A stretch of 64,000 bases of DNA from Pristimantibacillus sp052113225 (GCF_052113225.1 NZ_JBFRCT010000001.1:1-64000), one strand, 5' to 3'; shown: positions 40,136 through 50,236, counted from the first letter of the stretch. Translations and numbers: made by a program. Notes: a model not told the origin generated them from the letters alone.

Positions 40136-41728
40136 GTGCTTTGGACAAGAAGTCGAAAAAAATCAATTCGTAACCATAACTCTAACCGGTTTGGATCGTC
40201 ATTTCCTTCCCTTTCTCCCGATCAAAATGCAGAATTAAGCACAAAGCTCACTATAAACGAGAAGATGCTCAGAGAAATTTTTCTCAATAGTTCCGATATC
40301 ATTTTTCGTTCAATCAGCAGCAATCCCGAAGTACTTATTATATATATTGATGGTTTAATTGACACAACAACGCTGGATAAAGTTATGTTAACGCCAAACC
40401 TATTTGAAGAAACGCCCAGCGGGTTGAATGCGACTCCTATTTCAGGGCAGATCATTCAAAAGAAACTGTTAGCCATCTCCCCGATTAAAACGGTTTCTAC
40501 AATCAATGAGGTAACCGATGGAATTCTGAAGGCGAATATCGTTCTTCTGGTGGACGGAGAAAACAAGGCTATTGCAGCTGATCTTAAAGGATTCGAGAAA
40601 CGCGGAATTGAGGAGCCGGCCGCCGAAGTTTCTATCCGCGGTCCGAGGGACGGATTTACGGAAACGTTACGAATCAATACAAGCTTAATCCGTAGACGAA
40701 TCCGTAGTCCAAAGCTGAAAATGGAGTCCATTACGATTGGTCAAGTCTCCCAGACCGATGTAGTTATTGTATATATTGATGGAATTGTCTCAAATACGGT
40801 CCTGAAGGAAGTCCGTGATAGAATTAGTCGAATCGAGATGGACGGGGTACTGGAATCAGGATTTATCGAAGAGTTTATTGAAGATGCTCCTTGGTCTCCA
40901 TTCCCACAAATTCAAAATACCGAGCGGCCTGATATCGTTTGCGCAAGTTTGCTTGAAGGGAAAGTCGCGATCCTTGTCGATAATACCCCATTTGTGCTGA
41001 TTGTTCCGATGACTTTTTGGACTGGTTTACAGGCAGTAGAAGATTATTACGAACGATCAATCTATACGACATTTATTCGATTCGTCCGATACTCGTTATT
41101 TAATATCGCACTGCTGCTCCCGTCCTTGTACGTGGCACTCTCAACCTTTCATCAACAGCTTATCCCAACGAACCTGCTCATCAGCATTTCTAATTCCAGA
41201 GAAGGAGTCCCATTTCCGACGTTTGTCGAGGCATTGTTGATGGAGTTTATGTTCGAGGGGCTTCGAGAGGCAGGAATTCGCATGCCTAAAGCCATGGGCT
41301 CGGCCGTCAGTATTGTGGGAGCGCTTGTCATTGGACAAGCTGCCGTACAAGCAGGTATAGTATCCGCCCCTGTTGTTATTGTTGTGGCTACGACCGGAAT
41401 CGCATCGTTTGCCATCCCGCGATATAATTTCGGGACCGCTTATCGTCTTCTTCGTTTCCCGATGTTGATATTAGCGGGAATGCTGGGCTTATACGGAATA
41501 ATAAGCGGAGTATTTTTGTTGATGATACATCTTCTTGGCCTGCAATCGTTTGGAGTTCCGTATATGAATCCGGTAGTCCCGAGTGTACCTCAAGGCCTGA
41601 AGGATATATTCATACGTGCACCTAGGTGGAGTATGACCCGGCGTTCCGCACTTTTCTCAGGGACAAATAAAACTCGCATCCCCGAAGGTCAACAACCAAG
41701 TTCAAAACAAGGGAAGACAGACGAATGA
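40136..41728 (+). CDS. GerA-type spore germination receptor subunit A
   Basis: A 530-residue GerAA-family protein: an N-terminal cytoplasmic domain (about 1-290) with paired IYIDG repeats and a membrane domain with several helices (from about 300). It forms, with B and C subunits, a nutrient receptor in the spore inner membrane. GTG at 40136 is eight bases after AGGAGGG; an ATG at 40130 is only two bases from it. Its stop overlaps the C subunit start (ATGA). Confidence 0.92.
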   Translation: MLWTRSRKKSIRNHNSNRFGSSFPSLSPDQNAELSTKLTINEKMLREIFLNSSDIIFRSISSNPEVLIIYIDGLIDTTTLDKVMLTPNLFEETPSGLNATPISGQIIQKKLLAISPIKTVSTINEVTDGILKANIVLLVDGENKAIAADLKGFEKRGIEEPAAEVSIRGPRDGFTETLRINTSLIRRRIRSPKLKMESITIGQVSQTDVVIVYIDGIVSNTVLKEVRDRISRIEMDGVLESGFIEEFIEDAPWSPFPQIQNTERPDIVCASLLEGKVAILVDNTPFVLIVPMTFWTGLQAVEDYYERSIYTTFIRFVRYSLFNIALLLPSLYVALSTFHQQLIPTNLLISISNSREGVPFPTFVEALLMEFMFEGLREAGIRMPKAMGSAVSIVGALVIGQAAVQAGIVSAPVVIVVATTGIASFAIPRYNFGTAYRLLRFPMLILAGMLGLYGIISGVFLLMIHLLGLQSFGVPYMNPVVPSVPQGLKDIFIRAPRWSMTRRSALFSGTNKTRIPEGQQPSSKQGKTDE

Positions 41729-42948
41729 AAAAGTTACATAGGACCAGCTTGTTCGTTCTAATTCTTTCTCTCACATTCGTTTCTGGCTGTTGGGATAATT
41801 CGGAAGTGAACGAGATTGCGATTGAACTTGCGTGGGGGATTGACAAAGCCGATAACAAGAAAATCATGATCAGTGCTCAAGCCATCCTCCCGACGAGAAT
41901 TAGTGGTGGACAGAACAGCATAAGCGGAGAAAGCAAGAATAAGCCGTTCTTTGTCGTCTCGGGTAATGGGATGAATACACTCGATGCAGTGCAGCAGATG
42001 CAGACAAAGTTGTCCAGGCAAGTGTTTCGCGGTCACCGTCGGGTCATTGTGATAGGCGAATCTATGGCAAGACAGGGGGTTAAGGAGGTGTTCGATACCT
42101 ATACGCGCGATCCGAACCTTAAACTCCGAACCGATATATTTATTGTCAGGGGAGGCACTGCAAAGAATTTTTTGGAAAAATCATACCCATTAGAAAACAT
42201 CTCTGCTCTTGGGGTTTTGGGAGAATATGGTCAGATGGGAACACCTGTAGAAATGGGATTGTTGAACTTTTTACATGCTGCAACCAGTGATGGAGCTTGT
42301 CCAGCCGTACCTGCAATTGCCATTGGTATGGACACTAAGTCTCAAGATCAAGACAACCAGAATGAGCAGACCAATTCGGACAATGAAGGATTCCGGCTTG
42401 CAGGAGCAGGGATATTTAATAAAGATTTGAAATTGGTTGGTTATTTGAATGCTGAGGAAAGCCAGGCAATGCGATGGGTAACCGGGAATTTAAATAAGCT
42501 GACGGTTCCTGCAACAATAGCTCATGATGGAGGTAATGTCAGTATTATTCTCAATAGAATGCACAGTAAGATTCAGCCGGCTATCCAAAGTGGCAGGCTT
42601 AAAATTCTTGTTACGTTAACAGGGAAAGGCGCTATTCGTGAAAATAACACTAGGCTCGACTTGACACAGACTAATAATATTAGCCTGGTACAAAATGCAT
42701 TAGAAAATCATGTCGAAGAAACCGTATTACGGACGATTACCAAAGTGCAAAAAAAGTACGGGACAGATGTGTTCGGATTCAGCGATGTTATTAAAAGGAA
42801 AAACCTTACATTATGGAAATCGATAAGGAATGACTGGGAAGAAGAGTTCCGGGAAGCTGAGATTTCTGTAAATGCGAACATAACGGTTCGACGGATTGGT
42901 GTAACTGGACCAGCATTGCAATTAAAAGCAAACGAGATTGAGAAATGA
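41725..42948 (+). CDS. GerC-type germination receptor lipoprotein
   Basis: A 407-residue Ger(x)C-family lipoprotein. The signal ends in VSGC with Cys22 as the anchor, followed by the typical WDNSEVNEIAIELAWGIDKA. The C-terminal domain is the GerAC fold (late ETVLRTITKVQKKYGTDVFG). It overlaps the A subunit by four bases. The B subunit gene is on the opposite strand, ending six bases away. Confidence 0.92.
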   Translation: MKKLHRTSLFVLILSLTFVSGCWDNSEVNEIAIELAWGIDKADNKKIMISAQAILPTRISGGQNSISGESKNKPFFVVSGNGMNTLDAVQQMQTKLSRQVFRGHRRVIVIGESMARQGVKEVFDTYTRDPNLKLRTDIFIVRGGTAKNFLEKSYPLENISALGVLGEYGQMGTPVEMGLLNFLHAATSDGACPAVPAIAIGMDTKSQDQDNQNEQTNSDNEGFRLAGAGIFNKDLKLVGYLNAEESQAMRWVTGNLNKLTVPATIAHDGGNVSIILNRMHSKIQPAIQSGRLKILVTLTGKGAIRENNTRLDLTQTNNISLVQNALENHVEETVLRTITKVQKKYGTDVFGFSDVIKRKNLTLWKSIRNDWEEEFREAEISVNANITVRRIGVTGPALQLKANEIEK

Positions 42949-42954
42949 AGATGT

Positions 42955-44040
42955 TCATTTCATGGATTGCCGCAGCCAAGTAACAATGAGAAGAATCGCA
43001 GGCAATACTATGTACATCGGCACCCACACATAAGGAACTAATATTTCAAAGTGTTGGCGGTAAATGTGCTCCGCAATATTTTTGGACATTGTCATTCCAA
43101 GAATGAGGGAGATGGCGCATGACGGGATGACAAGTACACGGTAACCCTTCATATTCGTTAATTGTTTAATGCCTTTGACCGCTGCGAACATTAAGACAAC
43201 GCATTTTAAGAGCGCCGTCATTAATAAATAGAGTACGCCGAACATTTGTAAGTTTTCAATAAATTTTCCGATACTGATCAAACTAAGCAGGGTGTAAAGA
43301 GGGTACAGGAAACCCGAAAACATATCTCCAAAAACGGATATAGCCATCACATCCAATAGAGTAACCATAATTCCGGATAGTAAAGTAGCGAGAATCGTAA
43401 TTTTCATTACTTTATTAGTCTCTTTGATCTCCGTCCAAAACATAGCAAATATAATGGTTTCTCCAAAGGATTGAGTGATTCCAGATGGATAAACGGTCTT
43501 AAAGACAGGCGCCCACCCATTTTCAAAAACAGGAAGTAAATTATGGAAATCCATAACTTTGGAGCCTAAAAGAAGAATGACTTCAATACAAAACATGAGC
43601 AATACGATGGGGAGAAACACTTCCCCCAGCCGGGAAACGCGTTCAAGTCCGCCATATACGCAATAAGCAATAATAAAGACAAAAACTCCTGAGATGATGA
43701 TAAGAGGTGTATTAGATAAGATGGTTGTTGAAACCATATCCCTGATATCCGCAACAACCCGTCCAACAATATACATAAACAAAAGGGGGTAAAGAAAGGC
43801 AATTGGTGTTCCGATCCAGCGCCCAAACTGTGCGGGAAACCATTGGACAAGAGTTAGCCCCGGATTCATATGCATTAAGGCGATGAAGATCAGGATCAAA
43901 AAAACCCCAAGGAAACAGGATATTAATTCTCCAATCCATGCATCCTTTCCGGCATGACCGCCAAAGCCGAATATAATTGTAGTACCTAATTGAAAAATAA
44001 AAGTGATTGCAAATAACTGATAGACCGTAATTTTCCTCAT
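42955..44040 (-). CDS. GerB-type germination receptor permease subunit
   Basis: A 361-residue membrane protein with ten helices of the spore germination permease family (APC superfamily fold), N-terminus KITVYQLFAITFIFQLGTT. B subunits are thought to bind the germinant. Unusually the gene faces the A-C pair instead of sitting between or after them. Its ribosome site is weak (AGG, 9 bases from the ATG). The perfect CATACTA sequence 36 bases upstream resembles a sigma-G -10, but the -35 is poor. Confidence 0.9.
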   Translation of the reverse strand: MRKITVYQLFAITFIFQLGTTIIFGFGGHAGKDAWIGELISCFLGVFLILIFIALMHMNPGLTLVQWFPAQFGRWIGTPIAFLYPLLFMYIVGRVVADIRDMVSTTILSNTPLIIISGVFVFIIAYCVYGGLERVSRLGEVFLPIVLLMFCIEVILLLGSKVMDFHNLLPVFENGWAPVFKTVYPSGITQSFGETIIFAMFWTEIKETNKVMKITILATLLSGIMVTLLDVMAISVFGDMFSGFLYPLYTLLSLISIGKFIENLQMFGVLYLLMTALLKCVVLMFAAVKGIKQLTNMKGYRVLVIPSCAISLILGMTMSKNIAEHIYRQHFEILVPYVWVPMYIVLPAILLIVTWLRQSMK

Positions 44041-44219
44041 AGAAAACCTAGTAATATCTTGAATGTAACAGCGATTAGTATGAGATAAGGAACAAAATTT
44101 AGGATAAGATCAACTCCGTAGATGCATTGGTAGAGAATTTCATTACTTGTTTTACCAATTTGATCCTATTTTATTCTTATCGGTGTAAGTATAGTGGGAG
44201 TGGGGAAAATGGTTAATTT

Positions 44220-44261
44220 GGGGCCATCCATCGTCATATGAATGACTTATGGACAAGCCCC
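44220..44261. repeat. Stem-loop after LysR gene
   Basis: GGGG at one end pairs with CCCC at the other, with inner complementary stretches ATCCAT and ATGGA. No T run. Possible weak terminator of the minus-strand LysR gene. Confidence 0.35.
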
Positions 44262-44267
44262 TTTCCA

Positions 44268-45146
44268 TTACCTGAACTGGGCAATAAACTTCGTGGCGGC
44301 ACTTGAAAGCGGCATATTCCGCATATTCATCATACCGATGTGTGAAGGAGGGAGAGGGATATCCAGGTGAATCTCGAACAGGGAGCCTTCCGCAAGCTCC
44401 TTCGCTATAAAATCACGCGTTACATACGAAATGCCAAGGCCTCTTCGTGCAAATTCGATCAGCAAATCGACGCTTCCGACCTCAATCTCCGGTTTGATCA
44501 TATATCCATAGTGATTAAAAATCTCTGTTATCGCCATCCGAGCTCGGCTGTTACGGGAGAACAGGATAATGGGATATTGCAGAAGCATGCTGAGCGACAG
44601 CACTTTATCTTTCAAGTCACTGTATACAGCCCCCGCAACGAAACAGTCCTGCAGCTGGATGCTTTCTTTTACTTCAAGCTGCGGATCGACGATTGGCATA
44701 CGAACGACCCCAAGATCTATTTTGCCCTCTTTCAGGAAAGTAATAACCTCTGGTGTAGTGCCATGATTCAGATGGAGCTTAATTCCGGGATATTTCTTGA
44801 TAAAATCCTCAAGATAAGGCAGCAGATAATGCTTGAACAAGGAGTCGCTGCCTCCAATTCGAAGCTCACCATTGTCCAAATTTTTAAGGGCGATCATTTT
44901 CTCCTCAGCAGAATTGATCAGAATCTGCGACTGCTCGATATAGGAGTACAGAATGGTCCCTTCTTGGGTAAGGGAGACGCCTTTTGAGGTCCGATAAAAC
45001 AGCGTCAGCCCAAAGCTTTCCTCGAGCTGTTTAATGGCATGACTAACGCTTGGCTGAGTAAGGTACAGCATCTTGGCAGCCTGGGTCAAACTTCCTGTTT
45101 TGGCTGCCCAATAGAACACTTTGTATAATTCATAGTTATTGGTCAT
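44268..45146 (-). CDS. LysR-family transcriptional regulator
   Basis: A 292-residue regulator with an N-terminal winged helix (GSLTQAAKMLYLTQPSVSHAIK, about 17-39) and a two-lobed effector domain. LysR proteins often control the divergent neighbour; here that is zwf-tkt-tal, with 118 bases between starts, which suggests control of the pentose phosphate operon. AGGAG lies 15 bases before the ATG, somewhat far. Effector unknown. Confidence 0.9.
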   Translation of the reverse strand: MTNNYELYKVFYWAAKTGSLTQAAKMLYLTQPSVSHAIKQLEESFGLTLFYRTSKGVSLTQEGTILYSYIEQSQILINSAEEKMIALKNLDNGELRIGGSDSLFKHYLLPYLEDFIKKYPGIKLHLNHGTTPEVITFLKEGKIDLGVVRMPIVDPQLEVKESIQLQDCFVAGAVYSDLKDKVLSLSMLLQYPIILFSRNSRARMAITEIFNHYGYMIKPEIEVGSVDLLIEFARRGLGISYVTRDFIAKELAEGSLFEIHLDIPLPPSHIGMMNMRNMPLSSAATKFIAQFR

Positions 45147-45229
45147 AGACGTGGTCGATAGCTCCTGTAAAATATATTAATTACTTGTATGGCTCATAAA
45201 CGTATTATAGTGGAATTACAGAAAAAAAA

Positions 45230-45246
45230 CAGAACTTTTCGTTCTG
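45230..45246. repeat. Short hairpin at the zwf ribosome site
   Basis: CAGAAC-TTTTC-GTTCTG, immediately before GGAGGGAG of zwf. Could influence translation initiation or be a regulator site. Confidence 0.4.
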
Positions 45247-45264
45247 CTGGAGGGAGAAGAAACG

Positions 45265-46776
45265 ATGGAACCCGTAACGTATGTGTTATTTGGTGCAACT
45301 GGCGACTTAGCCAAAAGAAAAATATATCCTGCATTATACAATTTATTCGTTGATGGAAAGCTTCCGGATTCTTTTTCTCTAATAGGTCTTGGAAGAAGAG
45401 ACTGGTCGGATGAGTATTTCCAGACTAGTGTGGAGCAGTCGCTCCGGAATTTCTCTAGACGTGAACTTGTGAATCCGGAACTTGTACAATCATTCATCAG
45501 TAAATTCCGCTACTCGGTTCTTGATATCGGCCGTACAGAAGACTATAAGAAATTGCTCGGAATAATTGAAGAACGCGAGAGCAAGCTTCAGCTTACGCCA
45601 AACCGCCTCTTTTATTTGTCAGTTGGTCCAGAGTACTTCACAACGATTGCTTCAAATATTGCCGAAAGTGGACTTGGTTCCACAACAGGCTGGAAACGTC
45701 TCGTTATTGAAAAGCCATTTGGTCATGATTTGCAGTCAGCCCGGGAATTGAATGAGCAGCTTAGCAAATCGTTCACTGAAGACGAAATATTCCGAATTGA
45801 TCATTATCTTGGTAAACCAATGGTTCAGAATCTTGAAGTGTTGGAACGTGCGAACCCGATCATTCAAGCTCTGTGGAGCAATCGATATATAGCTAATGTA
45901 CAGATTACAGCAAGCGAGACCGTTGGCGTTGAAGAACGGGCTGGCTACTACGATCATGTTGGTGCTGTGAGGGATATGTTCCAGAATCATATGCTTCAAA
46001 TGCTTATGATGCTCGCGATTCACCTGCCTCATAACAGCAACGCTCAAGAAGTACGGAAGCATAAGAAACAAGTCATGGAGGCACTCATTCCTTTATCGCA
46101 ATCGGATGTGCGTACGAATGTCATTCGCGCTCAATACGCAGAAGGTTCCCTTGAAGGCAATCCGGTGAAAGGATATCGTTCCGAGCCGGGTATTGCAGCT
46201 TCCTCGATGAATGACACTTACATTGCGGCTAAGATTCAAATTGATGATTTCTTTTGGCGGGGAGTACCGTTCTATATCCGGACCGGGAAACGGCTGAAGG
46301 AGAAATCAACACGAATTGTAGTCGAATTTAAGGAAGCTTTAAACCAAGCCTCCTCAGTTATTAACGGCGGAGCGCCGAATCTTCTTCATATTGAGATCAG
46401 CCCGAATGAAGGGATTATGCTTCAGCTCAATACGAAGGAGAACGGCGAGCTGAAGCCGGTTCAAATCCAGCTGCATGAAAGCAGCAAGGAGATCCCGGAA
46501 GCTTATGAAAACCTGATTTATGATGCGCTTGTGGGCAACCCTACGTTCTTCGCGCATTGGGATGAGGTGGAACTCGCCTGGGCTTGGGTGCAGCCGATAC
46601 TGGATGCTTTCCATGATAACCAGGTTCCGCTTCACTCCTATGAAGCAGGTTCTAATGGTCCAGCTGAAGCTGATGCTTTATTAGCAGAAGATGGCTTCCA
46701 TTGGTGGTTTGATACGAAGGATGAATCGAAGGAAGAGCAACAAACGAAACGGAAGGATGAAGAATATGCTTACTAA
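45265..46776 (+). CDS. zwf: Glucose-6-phosphate 1-dehydrogenase
   Basis: A 503-residue NADP enzyme, first step of the oxidative pentose phosphate pathway. The dinucleotide motif is FGATGDLAKRK (7-17), the catalytic segment RIDHYLGK with His180, and the conserved FYIRTGKRL follows. GGAGGGAG precedes the ATG. It overlaps tkt by 11 bases. Confidence 0.96.
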   Translation: MEPVTYVLFGATGDLAKRKIYPALYNLFVDGKLPDSFSLIGLGRRDWSDEYFQTSVEQSLRNFSRRELVNPELVQSFISKFRYSVLDIGRTEDYKKLLGIIEERESKLQLTPNRLFYLSVGPEYFTTIASNIAESGLGSTTGWKRLVIEKPFGHDLQSARELNEQLSKSFTEDEIFRIDHYLGKPMVQNLEVLERANPIIQALWSNRYIANVQITASETVGVEERAGYYDHVGAVRDMFQNHMLQMLMMLAIHLPHNSNAQEVRKHKKQVMEALIPLSQSDVRTNVIRAQYAEGSLEGNPVKGYRSEPGIAASSMNDTYIAAKIQIDDFFWRGVPFYIRTGKRLKEKSTRIVVEFKEALNQASSVINGGAPNLLHIEISPNEGIMLQLNTKENGELKPVQIQLHESSKEIPEAYENLIYDALVGNPTFFAHWDEVELAWAWVQPILDAFHDNQVPLHSYEAGSNGPAEADALLAEDGFHWWFDTKDESKEEQQTKRKDEEYAY

Positions 46777-48757
46777 ATTGGACATTGATCAACTATCCGT
46801 CGATACGATTCGTACTTTATCGATCGATGCGATTAACGCTGCAAACTCCGGTCACCCTGGTCTCCCGATGGGGGCCGCTCCGATGGCTTATGCACTGTGG
46901 GGCAAATTACTCTCCCACAATCCAGCGAATGCCAAATGGTTCAACCGCGACCGGTTTGTATTATCTGCAGGTCACGGTTCGGCCTTGCTTTACAGCCTTC
47001 TGCACTTGTCGGGTTACCAAGTATCTATTGATGACTTGAAGCAATTCCGTAAGCTGAACAGCAAGACGCCGGGACATCCGGAATTTGGCCACACAGATGG
47101 CGTTGATGCAACAACTGGACCGCTGGGTCAAGGGATTGCGAATGCGGTTGGTATGGCGATGGCGGAAGCTCACTTGGCGGCGAAATATAACCAGGAAGGT
47201 TTCCCGGTTGTTGACCATTATACGTATGCGCTTGTTGGAGACGGCTGCTTGATGGAAGGAATCTCTTACGAGGCGATGTCCATGGCTGGACACATGAAGC
47301 TTGGTAAATTAGTTGTCCTGTATGATTCGAACGATATTTCGCTCGATGGTGATCTTAACTTGTCCTTCGGTGAGAATGTACGGAAGAGAACAGAATCTGC
47401 ACAATGGGAATACTTACGTGTAGAGGATGGCAATGATCTTGCTGCGATTACGGATGCAATCTCCAAAGCGAAGCAGAATAAGTCTCAGCCTACACTCATC
47501 GAGGTTCGTACGATCATTGGTTACGGCAGCAAGGGAGCCGGCACTCACAAGGTGCATGGCAATCCACTTGGCAAGGAAGAAGCGATCGCTACGAAAGCCG
47601 TTTATGGCTGGCAGTATGAAGAAGAATTTACTGTTCCTGAAGAGGTAAAAGCTCATTTTGCTCAATTGAAACAAAATGGCGGCGAGAAAGAAGCAGCATG
47701 GAATGACCTGGTTGCTTCGTTCAAAGCGCAATATCCTTTGCAAGGCAGTGAATTCGAGAAAGTGCTGGATGGTTCATTAACCCTTGAAGCAGCAGACATT
47801 CTTACGTTTGATACTTCGAAGCAAATCTCGACTCGTGTAGCGAGTGGTGAATCGATTAATCATTTTGTGAAAATTGATCCTTCCATCTTCGGCGGCAGTG
47901 CCGATCTCTCGCATTCGACAATGACGGATATCCGTGGAGAAGGCAAGTTCGCAGTTGATTCCTATGCAGGACGTAACGTTTACTTCGGCGTTCGTGAGCA
48001 TGCAATGGGCGCTGCAGGTAACGGTATGGCACTGCATGGCGGCGTAAAACCTTTCGTCAGCACGTTCTTCGTATTCAGCGATTACTTGCGTCCATCGATT
48101 CGTCTTGCTGCCCTGCAAAAGCTTCCTGTTATTTATGTCTTCACACATGACTCCATTGCAGTAGGAGAAGACGGACCTACCCATGAGCCAGTTGAGCAGC
48201 TTGCTGCTTTACGTACGATTCCTGGTCTTACTGTCATTCGTCCATCTGATGCTAATGAAACAGCTAGCGCTTGGGCTTATGCTCTGCAGCAGCAGGATGG
48301 TCCTGTAGCCTTGGTACTGAGTAGACAAAATCTTCCGATCTATGAAGAAACAAAGGCTAACGTTGAGGCCGTTGCAAAAGGCGCCTACGTCTTGACGGAA
48401 ACAAACAGCCAGCCAGATGTCATTTTGATTGGTACAGGCTCTGAAGTTTCACTCGCTGTAAACGCGAAGAAAGAGCTCGAGCAAGAGAATATCTCCGTTC
48501 GTGTCGTGGCAATGCCAAGCCGAGAGCTGTTCGAGCGTCAGTCTGAAGAGTACAAGCAAAGCGTACTTCCTGATGCTGTAACGAACCGAATCGCGATTGA
48601 AGCGGGTATTTCGTTAGGCTGGGAACGTTACACAGGTAAACAAGGTAAAGTGTTGTCGATTGAAACGTTTGGTGCTTCTGGTTCAAGTGCAGATGTACTT
48701 GAATACTTTGGCTTCACAACTAAGAACGTAGTAAGCTTGGCAAAAGAATTCAACTAA
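46766..48757 (+). CDS. tkt: Transketolase
   Basis: A 663-residue thiamine-diphosphate enzyme that moves two-carbon units between sugar phosphates. The ThDP motif GDGCLMEGISYEA and the later ThDP-activating DSIAVGEDGPTHEP are present, and length is typical. The ATG at 46766 is inside the zwf end; AAGGA lies 10 bases before. Its start within the previous gene implies coupled translation. Confidence 0.95.
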   Translation: MLTKLDIDQLSVDTIRTLSIDAINAANSGHPGLPMGAAPMAYALWGKLLSHNPANAKWFNRDRFVLSAGHGSALLYSLLHLSGYQVSIDDLKQFRKLNSKTPGHPEFGHTDGVDATTGPLGQGIANAVGMAMAEAHLAAKYNQEGFPVVDHYTYALVGDGCLMEGISYEAMSMAGHMKLGKLVVLYDSNDISLDGDLNLSFGENVRKRTESAQWEYLRVEDGNDLAAITDAISKAKQNKSQPTLIEVRTIIGYGSKGAGTHKVHGNPLGKEEAIATKAVYGWQYEEEFTVPEEVKAHFAQLKQNGGEKEAAWNDLVASFKAQYPLQGSEFEKVLDGSLTLEAADILTFDTSKQISTRVASGESINHFVKIDPSIFGGSADLSHSTMTDIRGEGKFAVDSYAGRNVYFGVREHAMGAAGNGMALHGGVKPFVSTFFVFSDYLRPSIRLAALQKLPVIYVFTHDSIAVGEDGPTHEPVEQLAALRTIPGLTVIRPSDANETASAWAYALQQQDGPVALVLSRQNLPIYEETKANVEAVAKGAYVLTETNSQPDVILIGTGSEVSLAVNAKKELEQENISVRVVAMPSRELFERQSEEYKQSVLPDAVTNRIAIEAGISLGWERYTGKQGKVLSIETFGASGSSADVLEYFGFTTKNVVSLAKEFN

Positions 48758-48782
48758 TACTATTATTCGGAGGTTGTTCATA

Positions 48783-49451
48783 ATGAAATTTTTCATCGAT
48801 ACAGCAAACTTGGAAGATATTAAAAAAGCTTATAAAGTCGGCGTATTGTCCGGTGTTACAACAAACCCTTCACTCGTAGCAAAAGAAGGCGTGAAATTCG
48901 AAGATCGTATTGAAGAAATTCTGCTTGCAGTACCAGAAGTAGAATCGGTATCTGCAGAAGTAACACCTGACGCTTTGACAGCTGAAGAGATGATTGCGCA
49001 AGCGGATGAATTGATCAAGATCAACAACTACGATAAAAACATTACAATTAAACTGCCAATGACACTGGCTGGTCTGGAAGCTTGCCGTTACTTGACGCAA
49101 AAAGGCGTGAAAACAAACGTAACGCTGATCTTCACCGTTAACCAAGCTCTTCTTGCTGCTCGTGCTGGCGCAACTTATGTATCGCCATTCCTTGGACGTC
49201 TTGATGATATCTCGGAAGACGGCGTTCAATTGGTAGCGAAAGTTGCTGAACTGTTCCGCGTTCATAACCTGGATGCTCAAATCATCGCGGCATCTGTTCG
49301 CCACCCGGACCATGTTACTCGCGTAGCTATGGCTGGAGCACATATCGCGACGATTCCATTCTCGGTTATCGAGCAAATCTCCAAACATCCATTGACGGAT
49401 CAAGGTATGGAGAAATTCGCAGCGGACTGGAAGAAAACAACACAACTGTAA
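48783..49451 (+). CDS. tal: Transaldolase (TalC/YwjH type)
   Basis: A 222-residue small transaldolase/fructose-6-phosphate aldolase-like enzyme. The Schiff-base lysine is Lys90 (NITIKLPMT), Asp6 lies in FIDTAN, and the phosphate-binding part near VRHPDHV is present. The ATG at 48783 is 9 bases after GGAGG; TTG at 48774 abuts the site. Completes zwf-tkt-tal. Confidence 0.93.
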   Translation: MKFFIDTANLEDIKKAYKVGVLSGVTTNPSLVAKEGVKFEDRIEEILLAVPEVESVSAEVTPDALTAEEMIAQADELIKINNYDKNITIKLPMTLAGLEACRYLTQKGVKTNVTLIFTVNQALLAARAGATYVSPFLGRLDDISEDGVQLVAKVAELFRVHNLDAQIIAASVRHPDHVTRVAMAGAHIATIPFSVIEQISKHPLTDQGMEKFAADWKKTTQL

Positions 49452-49465
49452 TCCTTATTTCTTGT

Positions 49466-49498
49466 AAAAAACGCCGATCATAAGATCGGCGTTTTTTT
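49466..49498. terminator. Bidirectional terminator
   Basis: AACGCCGATC pairs perfectly with GATCGGCGTT with A and T runs on both sides, between the transaldolase and the convergent Nudix gene. Confidence 0.92.
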
Positions 49499-49511
49499 AT
49501 ATTCTCAGTTA

Positions 49512-50129
49512 TTAATCAACAATGACTTCTTTATTGGGATTATGTAGATATTCAAACATCAGCTGTACCTGCTCCACAGTATTTCGTTCAACGGATAGCT
49601 CAGGCAGTTCGTCTAATCCGAAAAACCCAACAGCACTGGTTTCAACACCAGCTATTGCTTTGCCGCCTATGATCTCGCAAAGAATAAACATTTTATAGAC
49701 ATGGTAAGGGCTTGGCGGGTGGTTGTGGAACTTCTTGTCCAGTACTGCTAGTAAACGAACCGCAGCTGTATCAAAACCGGATTCTTCTTGCGTTTCTTTG
49801 ACCGCAATCTCTTTCGGAGAGTATCCGATATCACTCCAACCGCCAGGCATCGACCAAGCGCCGTCCATTTTTTCTCGTACAAGAAGGATCTTATGATCTT
49901 GAAAGACAACCGCGCGAATATCGACCTTTGGTGTCGTGTATCCATTATCACTTGCGAAGGCAAGGGATATTTTCTCATGGCTTACGGAAGTATACTCAGC
50001 CAATATTTCAATACTCATCTGCCGTAACGCCTCATAACGCTCGATATCATATACATCTGTCGCATACGTCAGTCCCGTCTGTGCCATTGCTTGCATCTGT
50101 TTGGCCCAATCTAACCATTTGAGTTCCAT
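49512..50129 (-). CDS. Nudix hydrolase (YjhB-like)
   Basis: A 205-residue Nudix protein with a helical N-terminal domain (about 1-65) and a Nudix domain. The Nudix box reads GGWSDIGYSPKEIAVKETQEES, in which the usual first Glu after Gly is Tyr and the Arg is Lys; the catalytic EE is kept. I recall similar changes in YjhB-type proteins, which may cleave ADP-ribose-like substrates. ATG at 50129 follows GAAGGA; the frame extends seven codons upstream. Confidence 0.87.
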   Translation of the reverse strand: MELKWLDWAKQMQAMAQTGLTYATDVYDIERYEALRQMSIEILAEYTSVSHEKISLAFASDNGYTTPKVDIRAVVFQDHKILLVREKMDGAWSMPGGWSDIGYSPKEIAVKETQEESGFDTAAVRLLAVLDKKFHNHPPSPYHVYKMFILCEIIGGKAIAGVETSAVGFFGLDELPELSVERNTVEQVQLMFEYLHNPNKEVIVD

Positions 50130-50236
50130 ACTGGATATTCCTTCTTTCATCCTGGACTTTAAGTAATTGTAAAAGGGATTAACGAGCTTCTCTTATATTT
50201 ATATAATAAGGGAAAAGATAGAGAGGAACAATTCAT

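Noticed and set aside
44076..44082. Perfect sigma-G type -10 (CATACTA on the minus strand) before gerB
   Set aside because: No acceptable -35 at 17-18 bases upstream, so it is noted but not called a promoter.
44367..44987. 206-codon open frame antisense to the LysR gene
   Set aside because: The LysR protein is clear and complete; the antisense frame has no ribosome site or recognisable domain.
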